DNA of 58,150 bases from assembly GCF_036662795.1 (NCBI RefSeq), contig NZ_JBAFWZ010000021.1:1-58150 (forward strand), in the 5' to 3' direction. This document shows, piece by piece, positions 23,592 to 31,821 of this stretch (the stretch's first letter is position 1; every line of letters begins with the position of its first letter). The translations under genes were made by a program, and so were the position numbers. This DNA comes from Lysinibacillus_B sp036662795. Its GTDB lineage: Bacteria > Bacillota > Bacilli > Bacillales_A > Planococcaceae. The notes below the pieces were generated by a model. The model was not told where the DNA came from. It worked only from the letters and a program-made list of their open reading frames with translations, and did no database searches.

Positions 23592-23934
23592 ATATTGATG
23601 TTCGGTAAGTGTGATTTCGACGCTTCATTTTCGTTGCGTAGCTTACCATTATTGCCTGTCTTAATAATCGATTTCGCATTATTGCTGCTGTATCCCCATC
23701 ATACTGGATGCCCTTAATTAAAACATGGTGACGGTTATTGACTAGATTTACTTTTTTCACAGGTGCCTTTTTCCTTTGAGAAGCATTCTGTTTATCCTGC
23801 TGCTGACGGTTAAAATGGTTTAATGCATCTCGATCATTCATCACATTAATGAATGCATCCTCTGTTTCTAAATAACGCTTTGCATTTCTGTACGTACTTG
23901 TTAGCACATTTCCTACTCGCGAAGTTCTCATCAC
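23590..23934 (-). CDS. Hypothetical basic protein
   Basis: A 114-residue, strongly basic protein I do not recognise. Start is GTG 23934 or the adjoining ATG 23931; GGAAAGGAGG sits six to nine bases upstream of either. It begins with helix-like TSRVGNVLTSTYRNAKRYLE, has a Gln/Asn/Lys-rich linker (residues 43-66), a beta-like segment (KVNLVNNRHHVLIKGIQYDG) and a final Arg/Lys helix (IMRNRLLRQAIMVSYATKMKRR, in part). No membrane span is present. Charge suggests nucleic-acid binding, which is inference. It stands alone with its own terminator. Confidence 0.6.
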   Translation of the reverse strand: MMRTSRVGNVLTSTYRNAKRYLETEDAFINVMNDRDALNHFNRQQQDKQNASQRKKAPVKKVNLVNNRHHVLIKGIQYDGDTAAIMRNRLLRQAIMVSYATKMKRRNHTYRTSI

Positions 23935-23997
23935 AGCTTACCTCCTTTCCATACACTTCTTAGGTATTTATATCGACTAATTCCCGAAATAATTTAG

Positions 23998-24034
23998 AAA
24001 GGATGCACCTCTGTATGTCATAAGGTGCATCCTT
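23998..24034 (-). terminator. Terminator of the pncB-nadE operon
   Basis: AAGGATGCACCT pairs with AGGTGCATCCTT (24023-24034), 12 bp. On the minus strand it is followed by TTTCTAAATTATTT. It lies 15 nt after the nadE stop. Confidence 0.8.
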
Positions 24035-24048
24035 CGCAGTAGCTCGGG

Positions 24049-24879
24049 CTACTCTTTCCAAAAATCATCAAATATCGTAATTGGTAGATGACGTTTGTGC
24101 TTTGAGCGTAAATAGTGTCCTTCAAGCGTTTTACGAGCCTCTGTAGGGATTTCTTTGCCCTCTAGATAATCATCTATTTGCTCGTATGTGATACCAAGTG
24201 CCGCTTCATCGGGTAGAGACGGTCGATCCTCCTCTAAATCAGCAGTTGGCACCTTTAAATACAAGTGCTCGGGACAATTTAAATACTTTAAAATTTGCTT
24301 TCCTTGTCGTTTATTCAAACGGAAAATGGGCATTAAATCGGCGCCGCCATCTCCAAATTTCGTAAAGAACCCTGTAATCGCTTCAGCAGCATGATCTGTG
24401 CCGAGAACAACTGCATTTTTCATTGCCGCAATAGAGAATTGCACTTTCATTCGTTCACGAGCCTTTTCATTGCCTTTTGCAAAGTCACTTAGCTCTATAT
24501 CTGCAGCGGCGAGTGCGCGAACACTAGCATCCACTGCCTCTTTAATATTTACGGTATACACTTTATCCGGCTGTATATAGTCAATTGCAGCCTGGCAATC
24601 CTGCTCATCCGCTTGAATACCATACGGGAGGCGAACTGCGTAGAAGGCATATTTATTTTCTCCAGCTTCCGCGTTCAATTCATCGACTGCCATTTGCGCA
24701 AGCTTACCTGTCAATGTAGAGTCCTGTCCTCCGCTAATCCCTAGCACGAAGCCTTTTACGAAGCTATGCTTATGAGCATACTCCTTTAAAAAGTTAATTG
24801 ACTTTCGAATTTCCTCTTCCACATTTATCCCAGGTAATACATGCAGCTCTTCAATAATCCTCTTTTGTAAATCAGCCAT
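24049..24879 (-). CDS. nadE: NH3-dependent NAD synthetase
   Basis: A 276-residue NAD synthetase, the same size as B. subtilis NadE. It adenylates nicotinate adenine dinucleotide and amidates it with free ammonia; there is no glutaminase domain. The P-loop is GISGGQDSTLTGKLAQ (residues 48-63), and the GTDHAAEAITGFFTKFGDGGAD region (residues 160-181, cited in part) lines the active site. The C-terminus holds the usual SKHKRHLPITIFDDFW segment. It lies 18 nt after pncB on the same strand, so the two make a salvage operon. Because the enzyme uses ammonia, the GlnR/TnrA box upstream of pncB is of interest. Confidence 0.96.
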   Translation of the reverse strand: MADLQKRIIEELHVLPGINVEEEIRKSINFLKEYAHKHSFVKGFVLGISGGQDSTLTGKLAQMAVDELNAEAGENKYAFYAVRLPYGIQADEQDCQAAIDYIQPDKVYTVNIKEAVDASVRALAAADIELSDFAKGNEKARERMKVQFSIAAMKNAVVLGTDHAAEAITGFFTKFGDGGADLMPIFRLNKRQGKQILKYLNCPEHLYLKVPTADLEEDRPSLPDEAALGITYEQIDDYLEGKEIPTEARKTLEGHYLRSKHKRHLPITIFDDFWKE

Positions 24880-24897
24880 GATGATCCCCCCTTTTAA

Positions 24898-26364
24898 TTA
24901 ATTTTCAACCTCATCGACCATATCGCGTACCTCTTGGATATTACGCATTTTATTATCCCAGCATTTTTGGCTTAAATCGACAGGGTATTCCTCCGGGTTA
25001 AGGGAACGCTTATACTCATCCCATAACAGCTCTAAGTTATCGAAGGCATATTGGCGCATTTCTTCTAAAGGCGGGTTATCGTATATTACTTGCCCTGCAT
25101 GGATTACTTTTTCATGCAGCTCTTTCGCCTCAAAGTTTGTTACAAACTTCGATACGAATGTATGAACAGGATGGAACATTTTAATTCGTTCCTCCTGTTG
25201 CGGGTTTTCATCCGCCATCGCAATGTAATCACCCTCTGATTTTCCATTGGATTTATCAATGATACGGAATACACGCTTTAAGCCCGGTGTTGTTACTTTT
25301 TCGGCGTTTGCTGAAATTTTGATTGTGTCTTCCATTTCACCGTGTTCATTCTCAATTGCCACCATTTTATAAACCGCCCCTAGCGCCGGCTGATCGTATG
25401 CTGTAATTAGTTTCGTGCCAATTCCCCACATATCAACACGAGCACCCTGTGATTTTAAGTTTAAAATGGTATATTCATCTAAATCATTCGAAACAATGAT
25501 TTTCGCCTCTGTAAATCCAGCCTCATCGAGCATACGGCGTGCTTCTTTTGATAGGAAGGAAATATCTCCACTATCTAATCGTACACCGATGAAGTTAATG
25601 CGATCTCCTAATTCCTGCGCCACCTTAATAGCAGTAGGTACGCCAGATTTTAACGTATTGTACGTATCAACTAAAAACACACAATCTCGGTGACGCTTTG
25701 CATATGCATGAAAGGCATCGTAATCATTTTTATACGCCTGTACTAGTGCATGTGCATGCGTCCCCGCAACAGGGATACCAAATTTTTTCCCAGCACGAAC
25801 ATTTGAGGTTGATTCAAAACCACCAATAACTGCTGCTCGTGCTCCCCAAATTGCAGCATCCATTTCCTGCGCTCGGCGTGTTCCAAATTCCATCGCTACT
25901 TCATTTTTCACCACTTGCTTAATACGGCTCGCCTTTGTCGCTACTAACGTTTGGTAGTTGACGATATTCAGTAGAGCCGTCTCAATTAACTGAGCTTCTA
26001 CTAATGGCGCCTCAATTCGCACGATTGGCTCATTCGCAAAAACAAGCTCCCCTTCAACCATCGAATACATAGTGCCAGTAAATCGTATATCTTTTAAATA
26101 ATTTAAAAAGTCCTCGCTATATCCTAGCTCTTCTCGTAAGTAAGCAAGATCCGATTCTTTAAAGCGGAAATCCTGTAAATAATCGAGCATACGCTCAAGT
26201 CCAGCAAATATCGCATAGCCATTGCCAAACGGAAGCTTTCTAAAATATAACTCAAAGACTGCTTTGCGATTATGAATCCCATCAGCCCAGTAGCTTTCTG
26301 CCATATTAATTTGATAAAGGTCCGTGTGTAGCGTTAAGCTATCATCTTCGTATTTTGCTTTCAT
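24898..26364 (-). CDS. pncB: Nicotinate phosphoribosyltransferase
   Basis: A 488-residue nicotinate phosphoribosyltransferase of the long Gram-positive type (B. subtilis YueK-like). It makes nicotinate mononucleotide from nicotinate and PRPP for NAD salvage. Recognisable parts are the N-terminal LHTDLYQINMAESYW, the EFGTRRAQEMDAA segment near residue 155, GTHAHALVQAY with its active-site region near 206-216, and IGVRLDSGDI near residue 260. The start ATG 26364 has AAGAAGGGA seven bases upstream. A -10-like TATACT lies on the minus strand at 26405-26400, and a perfect GlnR/TnrA box lies at 26466-26482, about 100 bp upstream. Confidence 0.94.
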   Translation of the reverse strand: MKAKYEDDSLTLHTDLYQINMAESYWADGIHNRKAVFELYFRKLPFGNGYAIFAGLERMLDYLQDFRFKESDLAYLREELGYSEDFLNYLKDIRFTGTMYSMVEGELVFANEPIVRIEAPLVEAQLIETALLNIVNYQTLVATKASRIKQVVKNEVAMEFGTRRAQEMDAAIWGARAAVIGGFESTSNVRAGKKFGIPVAGTHAHALVQAYKNDYDAFHAYAKRHRDCVFLVDTYNTLKSGVPTAIKVAQELGDRINFIGVRLDSGDISFLSKEARRMLDEAGFTEAKIIVSNDLDEYTILNLKSQGARVDMWGIGTKLITAYDQPALGAVYKMVAIENEHGEMEDTIKISANAEKVTTPGLKRVFRIIDKSNGKSEGDYIAMADENPQQEERIKMFHPVHTFVSKFVTNFEAKELHEKVIHAGQVIYDNPPLEEMRQYAFDNLELLWDEYKRSLNPEEYPVDLSQKCWDNKMRNIQEVRDMVDEVEN

Positions 26365-26465
26365 TATAAAGTCCCTTCTTCCGAAACATAATTAAGCATA
26401 GTATACACTATTTAACTTGTAGCGAGGCGTCTGACAGCTTATTTTTCGATACGCTATTTTAAGTT

Positions 26466-26482
26466 TGTTAGTTTTTCTTACA
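26466..26482. promoter_or_regulatory. GlnR/TnrA box upstream of pncB
   Basis: TGTTAGTTTTTCTTACA fits the 17-bp consensus TGTNA-N7-TNACA exactly. It is the reverse complement of the core of the box at 26731-26747. It is centred about 110 bp before the pncB start and about 80 bp before the likely pncB transcription start, too far for the usual -50 activation position, so its effect on pncB is open. Confidence 0.7.
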
Positions 26483-26730
26483 TAAAGAGAAGGATTTTAG
26501 CAAAACATTTGATTTCCCCCTAAAAACACCTTGTTAATAATTTAAATTCCTAAGGCTAGAACACATCCCCCCTTTCGAAAACGGGAGAGATAACTATCTT
26601 CCCTCCCAATCATCTCCACTTCTTCTTGACATATTCCATAGACTATGAGCTTTACATATTAGACTGAAACGTTTTGTATCAAGCTTTCCAGCGCTTATCT
26701 CACATTTCGATTAAACCCATCGAAATTAAT
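26483..26730. other. Spacer between the two nitrogen boxes
   Basis: This stretch of the divergent pncB / glnK intergenic region contains no gene and no terminator-like hairpin that I could find. It has a few C-rich runs (near 26564-26570) of unknown meaning. The spacing of the two boxes is 265 bp centre to centre, about 25 helical turns. Confidence 0.35.
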
Positions 26731-26747
26731 TGTAAGAAAAACTAACA
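26731..26747 (+). promoter_or_regulatory. GlnR/TnrA box of the glnK-amtB promoter
   Basis: TGTAAGAAAAACTAACA fits TGTNA-N7-TNACA exactly. Its centre (26739) is about 50 bp upstream of the start site implied by the -10 box at 26777-26782, the position used by TnrA when it activates nrgAB in B. subtilis. Confidence 0.85.
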
Positions 26748-26755
26748 CGAAATCA

Positions 26756-26782
26756 TTGATTAAATGAATTATACCCTATAAT
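26756..26782 (+). promoter_or_regulatory. glnK-amtB promoter
   Basis: A perfect TATAAT lies at 26777-26782. The best -35 candidate, TTGATT at 26756-26761, has only a 15-bp spacer, so this promoter is probably weak without an activator, consistent with the GlnR/TnrA box just upstream. Confidence 0.6.
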
Positions 26783-26816
26783 ATGTTATATAACCTAACG
26801 CAAGGAGTTGTTGAGA

Positions 26817-27158
26817 ATGAAGAAAATCGAAGCAATTATCCGCCCTGAGGTTTTCGCGAATGTTCGTGAAGGCTTAGCTAGGGAGGGGATTGATGGTTTA
26901 AGCATTTCAGAAATCGCAGGCTGCGGTCGTCAAGAGGGACGTACAGCATTATTCCGTGGCAACTCTTATTCAATGGAGTTTTCGCAAAAGCTAAAGCTCG
27001 AAATGGTCGTTGATAATTCAAAGGTTCAAGCAATCGTAGACGTCATTTTACGTGACGCCTCTACTGGTGAAGTAGGCGATGGAAAAATATTCATTTATCC
27101 AATAGAACAAGCAATTCGGATTCGCACAAAAGAGCTCGGCTCTGTAGCGATTGATTAA
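26817..27158 (+). CDS. glnK: PII nitrogen regulatory protein
   Basis: A 113-residue PII protein. The start is ATG 26817, with AAGGAG 10 bases upstream; an earlier in-frame ATG at 26808 overlaps the ribosome site. PII senses ATP/ADP and 2-oxoglutarate and plugs the ammonium channel. The T-loop is residues 37-55 (GRQEGRTALFRGNSYSMEF in part) with Y51 at the usual modification position, although Bacilli do not uridylylate it. The B-loop lies at TGEVGDGKIFIYP (residues 83-95). It precedes amtB by 14 nt. In B. subtilis the order is amtB (nrgA) first, so the order here is reversed. Confidence 0.92.
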   Translation: MKKIEAIIRPEVFANVREGLAREGIDGLSISEIAGCGRQEGRTALFRGNSYSMEFSQKLKLEMVVDNSKVQAIVDVILRDASTGEVGDGKIFIYPIEQAIRIRTKELGSVAID

Positions 27159-27172
27159 AGGAGGAGAATGTT

Positions 27173-28480
27173 ATGACAAATGAAGCATTAGAAATGTCGA
27201 TTAATTTAGTTTGGGTAATGCTTGGTGCATTTTTCGTCTTCTTTATGCATGCTGGCTTTGCAATGGTAGAGGCTGGCTTTACGCGCGCAAAAAATGCTGT
27301 AAATATTTTAATGAAAAACATTTTAACAATTTCTCTTGGTGGTGTCGTTTATTTCCTAGTAGGTTATGCACTCATGTTCGGCGATAGTGCTGGCGGCTTT
27401 ATCGGGACCTCGGGTTTCGCACTTTTAGGTGTCGATGATATTGGATTCTTTGTATTCCAAGCAATGTTCGCAGCCACTTGTGCGACAATTATTTCCGGTG
27501 CCGTAGCAGAACGTATGAATATTAATGCTTATTTAGCTATTGTCGTACTTATGACATTATTCATCTATCCTGTAGTAGGTCACTGGATTTGGCAAGGGGA
27601 TGGCTGGTTAACAAACCTCGGCTTCATTGATTTTGCAGGTTCAACTGTAGTACACCTAACCGGAGCAGCAGGTGCATTAGTGGCAGCAGCTATCATTGGA
27701 CCTCGTATCGGTAAATATAAAAAAGGCGTTGTGAATGTAATCCCCGGGCATTCTATTCCACTTGGTGCATTAGGCGTATTTATTCTATGGTTAGGCTGGT
27801 TTGGCTTTAACGGAGGCTCTACTTTAGCTGCAGATCCATCATTAGTTCCTACCGTGATTGCCAACACCTTCTTATCTGCATCCGCTGGTATCATCGCAAC
27901 AGCCTTCTATACAAAATTCCGTTACGGTCATATTGACGGGTCTTTAACATTAAACGGCGCATTAGCTGGTCTTGTCGGTATTACTGCAGGTGCAGCAAAT
28001 GTAAGTTTAGTAGGGGCAATTATTATCGGTTTTATTGCGGGACCCCTATTAGTTGAAGGTGTTCGATTCATAGAATGGAAGCTAAAAGTGGATGATCCAG
28101 TTGGCGCAGTAGCCGTTCACGGTATTTGTGGCATTTGGGGTACACTTGCAGTCGGCTTATTCGATGTAGCTGGCGGTGGCGGTCTATTTTACGGCGGCGG
28201 CATTGAGCTTCTCGGAGTGCAAGCAATTGGGGTTTTAGCAGTAATCGCTTGGACAGCAGCAACAGTCGGTATTGGTTTGTCCGTCGTCAAACTTTTCGTG
28301 CCTCTACGTGTATCTCGTGAAGAAGAAATCGAAGGATTAGACCTTGCAGAGCACGGATCGTACGCTTACGAATTCCAACAAGATACGTTCAAGGGCTTAG
28401 CTAGCAGGAGCGATACATTTGCACAACGTTTAACAACTCTAGGTAAATCCCCTTCCGTTGTAGGAGAAAAACAGGTGTAA
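27173..28480 (+). CDS. amtB: Ammonium transporter
   Basis: A 435-residue Amt/MEP channel with eleven membrane helices. Typical signatures include FFMHAGFAMVEAGFTRAKNAVN (N-terminal, in part), GAVAERMNINAY, the DFAGSTVVHLTGAAGALVAA region with the first pore histidine, and AVHGICGIWGTLAVGLF with the second. It imports ammonium when nitrogen is scarce. The start ATG 27173 has AGGAGGAG eight bases upstream. It is co-transcribed with glnK, whose product blocks it when nitrogen is plentiful. A strong terminator follows at 28546. Confidence 0.95.
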   Translation: MTNEALEMSINLVWVMLGAFFVFFMHAGFAMVEAGFTRAKNAVNILMKNILTISLGGVVYFLVGYALMFGDSAGGFIGTSGFALLGVDDIGFFVFQAMFAATCATIISGAVAERMNINAYLAIVVLMTLFIYPVVGHWIWQGDGWLTNLGFIDFAGSTVVHLTGAAGALVAAAIIGPRIGKYKKGVVNVIPGHSIPLGALGVFILWLGWFGFNGGSTLAADPSLVPTVIANTFLSASAGIIATAFYTKFRYGHIDGSLTLNGALAGLVGITAGAANVSLVGAIIIGFIAGPLLVEGVRFIEWKLKVDDPVGAVAVHGICGIWGTLAVGLFDVAGGGGLFYGGGIELLGVQAIGVLAVIAWTAATVGIGLSVVKLFVPLRVSREEEIEGLDLAEHGSYAYEFQQDTFKGLASRSDTFAQRLTTLGKSPSVVGEKQV

Positions 28481-28545
28481 GCTTATTACGACTAGATATG
28501 TTTCCCCTAAAACATATTACAAACCTTCCAAACATAATGAAGACG

Positions 28546-28580
28546 GAGCTCGTTCCCCTAAACGAGCTCTTTTTCTTTTG
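28546..28580 (+). terminator. Terminator of the glnK-amtB operon
   Basis: GAGCTCGTT (28546-28554) pairs with AACGAGCTC (28561-28569) and is followed by TTTTTCTTTT. Confidence 0.92.
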
Positions 28581-28639
28581 CCTTCCCATTCGCAAAGACG
28601 TATCCTTAAAAGGAAATACTGACGTAATTAGGAGTTGTT

Positions 28640-29368
28640 ATGATGAAATGGGATGCAGCGATTACATTCAAGGAGCTATCCTTCTCAATAGAGAACCGGC
28701 CTATTTTACAATCCATTTCGGGTTCGTTTTATAAAGGGAAAATTACAACACTTGTCGGTCCTTCTGGCGCTGGTAAGACCACACTACTCAAAATGTGTAA
28801 CGGTTTACTCCTGCCAACCGAGGGAAAGATTCTAATCAAAGGTCAACCGATTGAGGAATATGAACCAACGTTATTAAGAAGGACTGTCGGCATTGTATTA
28901 CAAAGTGCACCAATTATTCGTGCCTCTGTATACGAAAATTTAGCACTTCCAAGAAAACTACATAAGGAAACCCTTTCAAAGGAAGAGGCCATTAGCTTTT
29001 TACAGGATGTCGGTTTGGATGAATCCTTACTATACAGACAAGCAACAGAGCTATCTGGCGGGCAAAAGCAAAAGCTCGCGATTGCAAGGACACTGATTAA
29101 TAAATCCGAAATTTTATTATTAGATGAAATAACATCTTCACTCGATCCTGCCTCAGCCCATGATATCGAGGAGCTTATACTGAAAATTAACGAAAAATAC
29201 GGCGTCACAATTATTTGGATTACCCATAACTTAAAGCAAGCAAAGCAGCTCAGTAATTTCACTTGGGTGCTGAAGGACGGGCAACTTGTGGAAAGTGGAG
29301 AATATGCCACTCTAGAAAGCTCAACAAACCCAACCTTACAACAGTTTCTAAGTGGAGGTGTCGTATGA
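28640..29368 (+). CDS. FetA/YbbL-like ABC transporter ATP-binding protein
   Basis: A 242-residue ABC ATPase. Walker A is GPSGAGKTTLL (residues 36-46), the signature is ELSGGQKQKLAIART (near 135-149), Walker B is ILLLDEITSSLD, and the switch histidine is in IIWITHNLKQAK. Together with the following UPF0014 permease it matches the E. coli FetAB (YbbLM) pair, which exports iron and helps peroxide resistance. The start ATG 28640 has AGGAG seven bases upstream. Its TGA overlaps the permease ATG (ATGA), so the subunits are translationally coupled. Iron as substrate is inferred from the pair, not seen. Confidence 0.85.
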   Translation: MMKWDAAITFKELSFSIENRPILQSISGSFYKGKITTLVGPSGAGKTTLLKMCNGLLLPTEGKILIKGQPIEEYEPTLLRRTVGIVLQSAPIIRASVYENLALPRKLHKETLSKEEAISFLQDVGLDESLLYRQATELSGGQKQKLAIARTLINKSEILLLDEITSSLDPASAHDIEELILKINEKYGVTIIWITHNLKQAKQLSNFTWVLKDGQLVESGEYATLESSTNPTLQQFLSGGVV

Positions 29369-30123
29369 CGTACAGTACGCTATCTTTAACATTAATTTTC
29401 ATACTGCTTCCACTATTATTATCGAAAGCATTAAAGCTTGGTCTTGGGAAGGATATTACGATCGCCACAATTCGTTCAATTATCCAACTACTCGCTATCG
29501 GATTCGTCCTACAATTCATTTTCGAAACAGATAGCCCAATTTATATTGTAAGCATGATTTTGTTTATGATTGCTGTTGCGACATTAAATGCACGAAAAAA
29601 AGGCGAGTTCATTCCGGGTATTACATGGAAAATCGCCGTTACATTAAGCGTTGTCGAGGTCGTTACACAAGGGATATTGCTTGGTCTACAAATCGTCCCC
29701 CCTACACCTCAGTTCATTATTCCCATTAGCGGCATGATGATCGGCAACGCCATGGTGCTTTCTATTCTCTTTTTAAATCGCTTCCAAGCCGAAATAGGTG
29801 CTAATGAGGATGAAATCGAGCTTATTTTATCACTAGGCGGTACACCCAAACAGGCCGTACAGCGCCATTTAACAAACTCTATAAGAGCTAGCATGATTCC
29901 AACCATTGAAGCACAAAAAACAATCGGTTTAGTACAACTACCAGGAATGATGAGCGGACAAATCATTGGTGGTGCCGCGCCCGTGCAGGCAGTACAGTTT
30001 CAAATTTTAATTATCTTTGCCCTACTGACTTGCGCCACATTATCAAGTGTTATTCTTGGGCTGTTAGTATACCCAACCTTATTTAATGAGCGTATGCAAC
30101 GAATTCATAGGTTAGGAACTTAG
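29365..30123 (+). CDS. FetB/YbbM-like permease (UPF0014 family)
   Basis: A 252-residue membrane protein with about seven helices. The start is ATG 29365, overlapping the ATPase stop by 4 nt; a longer frame from 29263 lies inside the ATPase gene and is not used. UPF0014 features include LGLGKDITIATIRSIIQLLAIGFVL (in part, residues 21-45), IPISGMMIGNAMVLS near residue 120, the large charged cytoplasmic segment with LSLGGTPKQAVQ, and QLPGMMSGQIIGGAAPVQAVQFQ near 195-215. Family members act with FetA in metal export. It is followed within 70 nt by the proline dehydrogenase gene, which has its own -10 box. Confidence 0.85.
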   Translation: MTYSTLSLTLIFILLPLLLSKALKLGLGKDITIATIRSIIQLLAIGFVLQFIFETDSPIYIVSMILFMIAVATLNARKKGEFIPGITWKIAVTLSVVEVVTQGILLGLQIVPPTPQFIIPISGMMIGNAMVLSILFLNRFQAEIGANEDEIELILSLGGTPKQAVQRHLTNSIRASMIPTIEAQKTIGLVQLPGMMSGQIIGGAAPVQAVQFQILIIFALLTCATLSSVILGLLVYPTLFNERMQRIHRLGT

Positions 30124-30161
30124 GGTATTGTAGAAATTTCTAGCAATCCAATGCTATATGG

Positions 30162-30167
30162 TATAAT
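30162..30167 (+). promoter_or_regulatory. -10 box for the proline dehydrogenase gene
   Basis: A perfect TATAAT lies 26 nt before the start codon at 30193. No convincing -35 was found, so an activator may be needed. Confidence 0.4.
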
Positions 30168-30192
30168 TTACATGAAAGCGAGGAGATCATTT

Positions 30193-31161
30193 ATGGCATT
30201 ACGTGACTTTTTTTATCAATTATCTGAAAGCGAATTATTGAATGGCGCAGCCCAAAAATACGGTCTAAAGCTTGGGGCACGGAGCGTCGTCGCCGGGACA
30301 ACTATTCCAGAAGTAATTGAAAGTATAAAAAAATTAAACTCACAAGGTATTTCGTGCACCGTAGATAGTTTAGGTGAATTTGTTTTTGAAGAAGAGGAAG
30401 CAATCAGAGCAAAAGAAGAAATATTAGCTGTCATTGAAGCCATTCACAATGAGGGCGTAGATGCGCACATTTCATTAAAGCCTTCACAACTTGGTCTCGA
30501 TATCGATATTGACTTTTGCTATGACAATTTGCGAGAAATCGTAGAGAGAGCATCCCAATACGGTATTTTCGTTAACTTTGATATGGAAAATTACGCACGC
30601 CTACAGCCTTCATTCGATATGCTACAGGAGCTCGCTAAATCTTTCGATAATGTAGGAACCGTTATACAAGCTTACTTTTTCCGGGCTAAGGAGGATATTG
30701 AGAAATTCAAGGATTTCCGTCTACGTATTGTGAAAGGGGCCTATAAGGAACCTGCAGATGTAGCTTATCAGGATAAATTAGAAATAGATATTAACTTTCT
30801 TGAACTGATTGAATATCATTTATTACACGGAAAGTTTACATCAATCGCTACACATGATCATAACATTATCGCGCACGTAAAGCGCTTTGTGAAGGAACAC
30901 GAGATACCGAACGAAAAGTTCGAATTCCAGATGCTTTATGGCTTCCGAACAGATATGCAGGCTGAGCTCGCAAGGGATTTCAACTTCTGTACGTACGTTC
31001 CATTCGGCAAGGATTGGTATGGCTACTTTATGCGTCGTCTTGCTGAACGTCCACAAAATATCAATCTCGTAACAAAGCAAATGTTTAATAAAAAAACAAA
31101 TACACTTTTAGCAGTCGCTGCAGGGGCATTTGTTCTTGGGCGTCTAACAAAAAAGAAATAA
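30193..31161 (+). CDS. Proline dehydrogenase
   Basis: A 322-residue FAD-dependent proline dehydrogenase, a stand-alone enzyme of the FadM/PutB type that oxidises proline to pyrroline-5-carboxylate and passes electrons to the respiratory chain. I set the start at ATG 30193 because GAGGAG lies seven bases upstream; an earlier ATG at 30151 precedes the -10 box. The TIM-barrel shows ISLKPSQLGLDID, VNFDMENYARLQ, RLRIVKGAYKEP with its substrate/FAD lysine region, and ATHDHNI. The FAD/substrate-binding GYFMRRLAERPQNI is near the end. A hydrophobic tail (LLAVAAGAFVLGRLTKKK) could attach it to the membrane. Confidence 0.9.
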   Translation: MALRDFFYQLSESELLNGAAQKYGLKLGARSVVAGTTIPEVIESIKKLNSQGISCTVDSLGEFVFEEEEAIRAKEEILAVIEAIHNEGVDAHISLKPSQLGLDIDIDFCYDNLREIVERASQYGIFVNFDMENYARLQPSFDMLQELAKSFDNVGTVIQAYFFRAKEDIEKFKDFRLRIVKGAYKEPADVAYQDKLEIDINFLELIEYHLLHGKFTSIATHDHNIIAHVKRFVKEHEIPNEKFEFQMLYGFRTDMQAELARDFNFCTYVPFGKDWYGYFMRRLAERPQNINLVTKQMFNKKTNTLLAVAAGAFVLGRLTKKK

Positions 31162-31166
31162 AAAAA

Positions 31167-31203
31167 GTCCATTGCTCGCTGTGCAATACTGCGAACAATG
31201 GAC
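31167..31203. terminator. Bidirectional terminator between convergent genes
   Basis: GTCCATTG (31167-31174) pairs with CAATGGAC (31196-31203), extended by CTCGC with GCGA. An A-run lies before it and an AT-rich tract after it, so it can serve the proline dehydrogenase gene and desR. Confidence 0.8.
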
Positions 31204-31206
31204 GTA

Positions 31207-31821
31207 TTATTTATTCCAGCCTTTTTCTTTAAAGCGAGCAATCGCCTCAATTCGATTTCCTACGCCAAGCTTATCTAGTATCGTTGAAATATAATTACGC
31301 ACTGTACCAGCAGATAAATAGAGTTCAGCTGCAATTTCTTTTGTCGTTTTCCCTTCCGCAACGAGCTCCAGCACCTGGCTTTCTCGGTCCGTTAATGGAT
31401 TTTCGCTATCATCCTCATAAACAAAATCGACAAGATCTGGTGCATAAATTCTACGACCATCCATAATAATACGAATAGAATTAACAAGCTCCTCTATCGG
31501 ACTATCCTTTAATAAATAGCCTCGAACTCCTGCCTTGCGTGCACGTTCAAAATATCCCGGCCTTGCAAAGGTCGTTAAGATAATCGTTTTACAGTCTTCC
31601 TCGCGAAGCGCCTCTGCAGCATCAAGACCCGTTTTGAGTGGCATTTCAATATCCATAATACAAACATCCGGCTTTAGCCTTTGGACAATTTCTATAGCCT
31701 CTTCACCATTTTTAGCTAACCCTACAACTTCCATATCTTCTTCCATACTAAGTAGTGATTTCATCGCACCGAGTAGCATCCCTTGGTCTTCCGCAATAAC
31801 AATTCGAATCAAACTAGTCAC
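31207..31821 (-). CDS. desR: DesR-like response regulator
   Basis: A 204-residue NarL/FixJ-type response regulator. The receiver has the acidic pair ED at 11-12, phospho-acceptor D57 in DVCIMDIEMP, and K104-equivalent in GYLLKDSP. The LuxR-type helix-turn-helix is at about 140-195 (LTDRESQVLELVAEGKTTKEIAAEL in part). In B. subtilis DesR is phosphorylated by DesK when the membrane stiffens in the cold, and phospho-DesR activates des. It overlaps desK by 8 nt. Neighbouring des with a palindromic upstream site supports the same pathway here. Confidence 0.92.
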   Translation of the reverse strand: MTSLIRIVIAEDQGMLLGAMKSLLSMEEDMEVVGLAKNGEEAIEIVQRLKPDVCIMDIEMPLKTGLDAAEALREEDCKTIILTTFARPGYFERARKAGVRGYLLKDSPIEELVNSIRIIMDGRRIYAPDLVDFVYEDDSENPLTDRESQVLELVAEGKTTKEIAAELYLSAGTVRNYISTILDKLGVGNRIEAIARFKEKGWNK

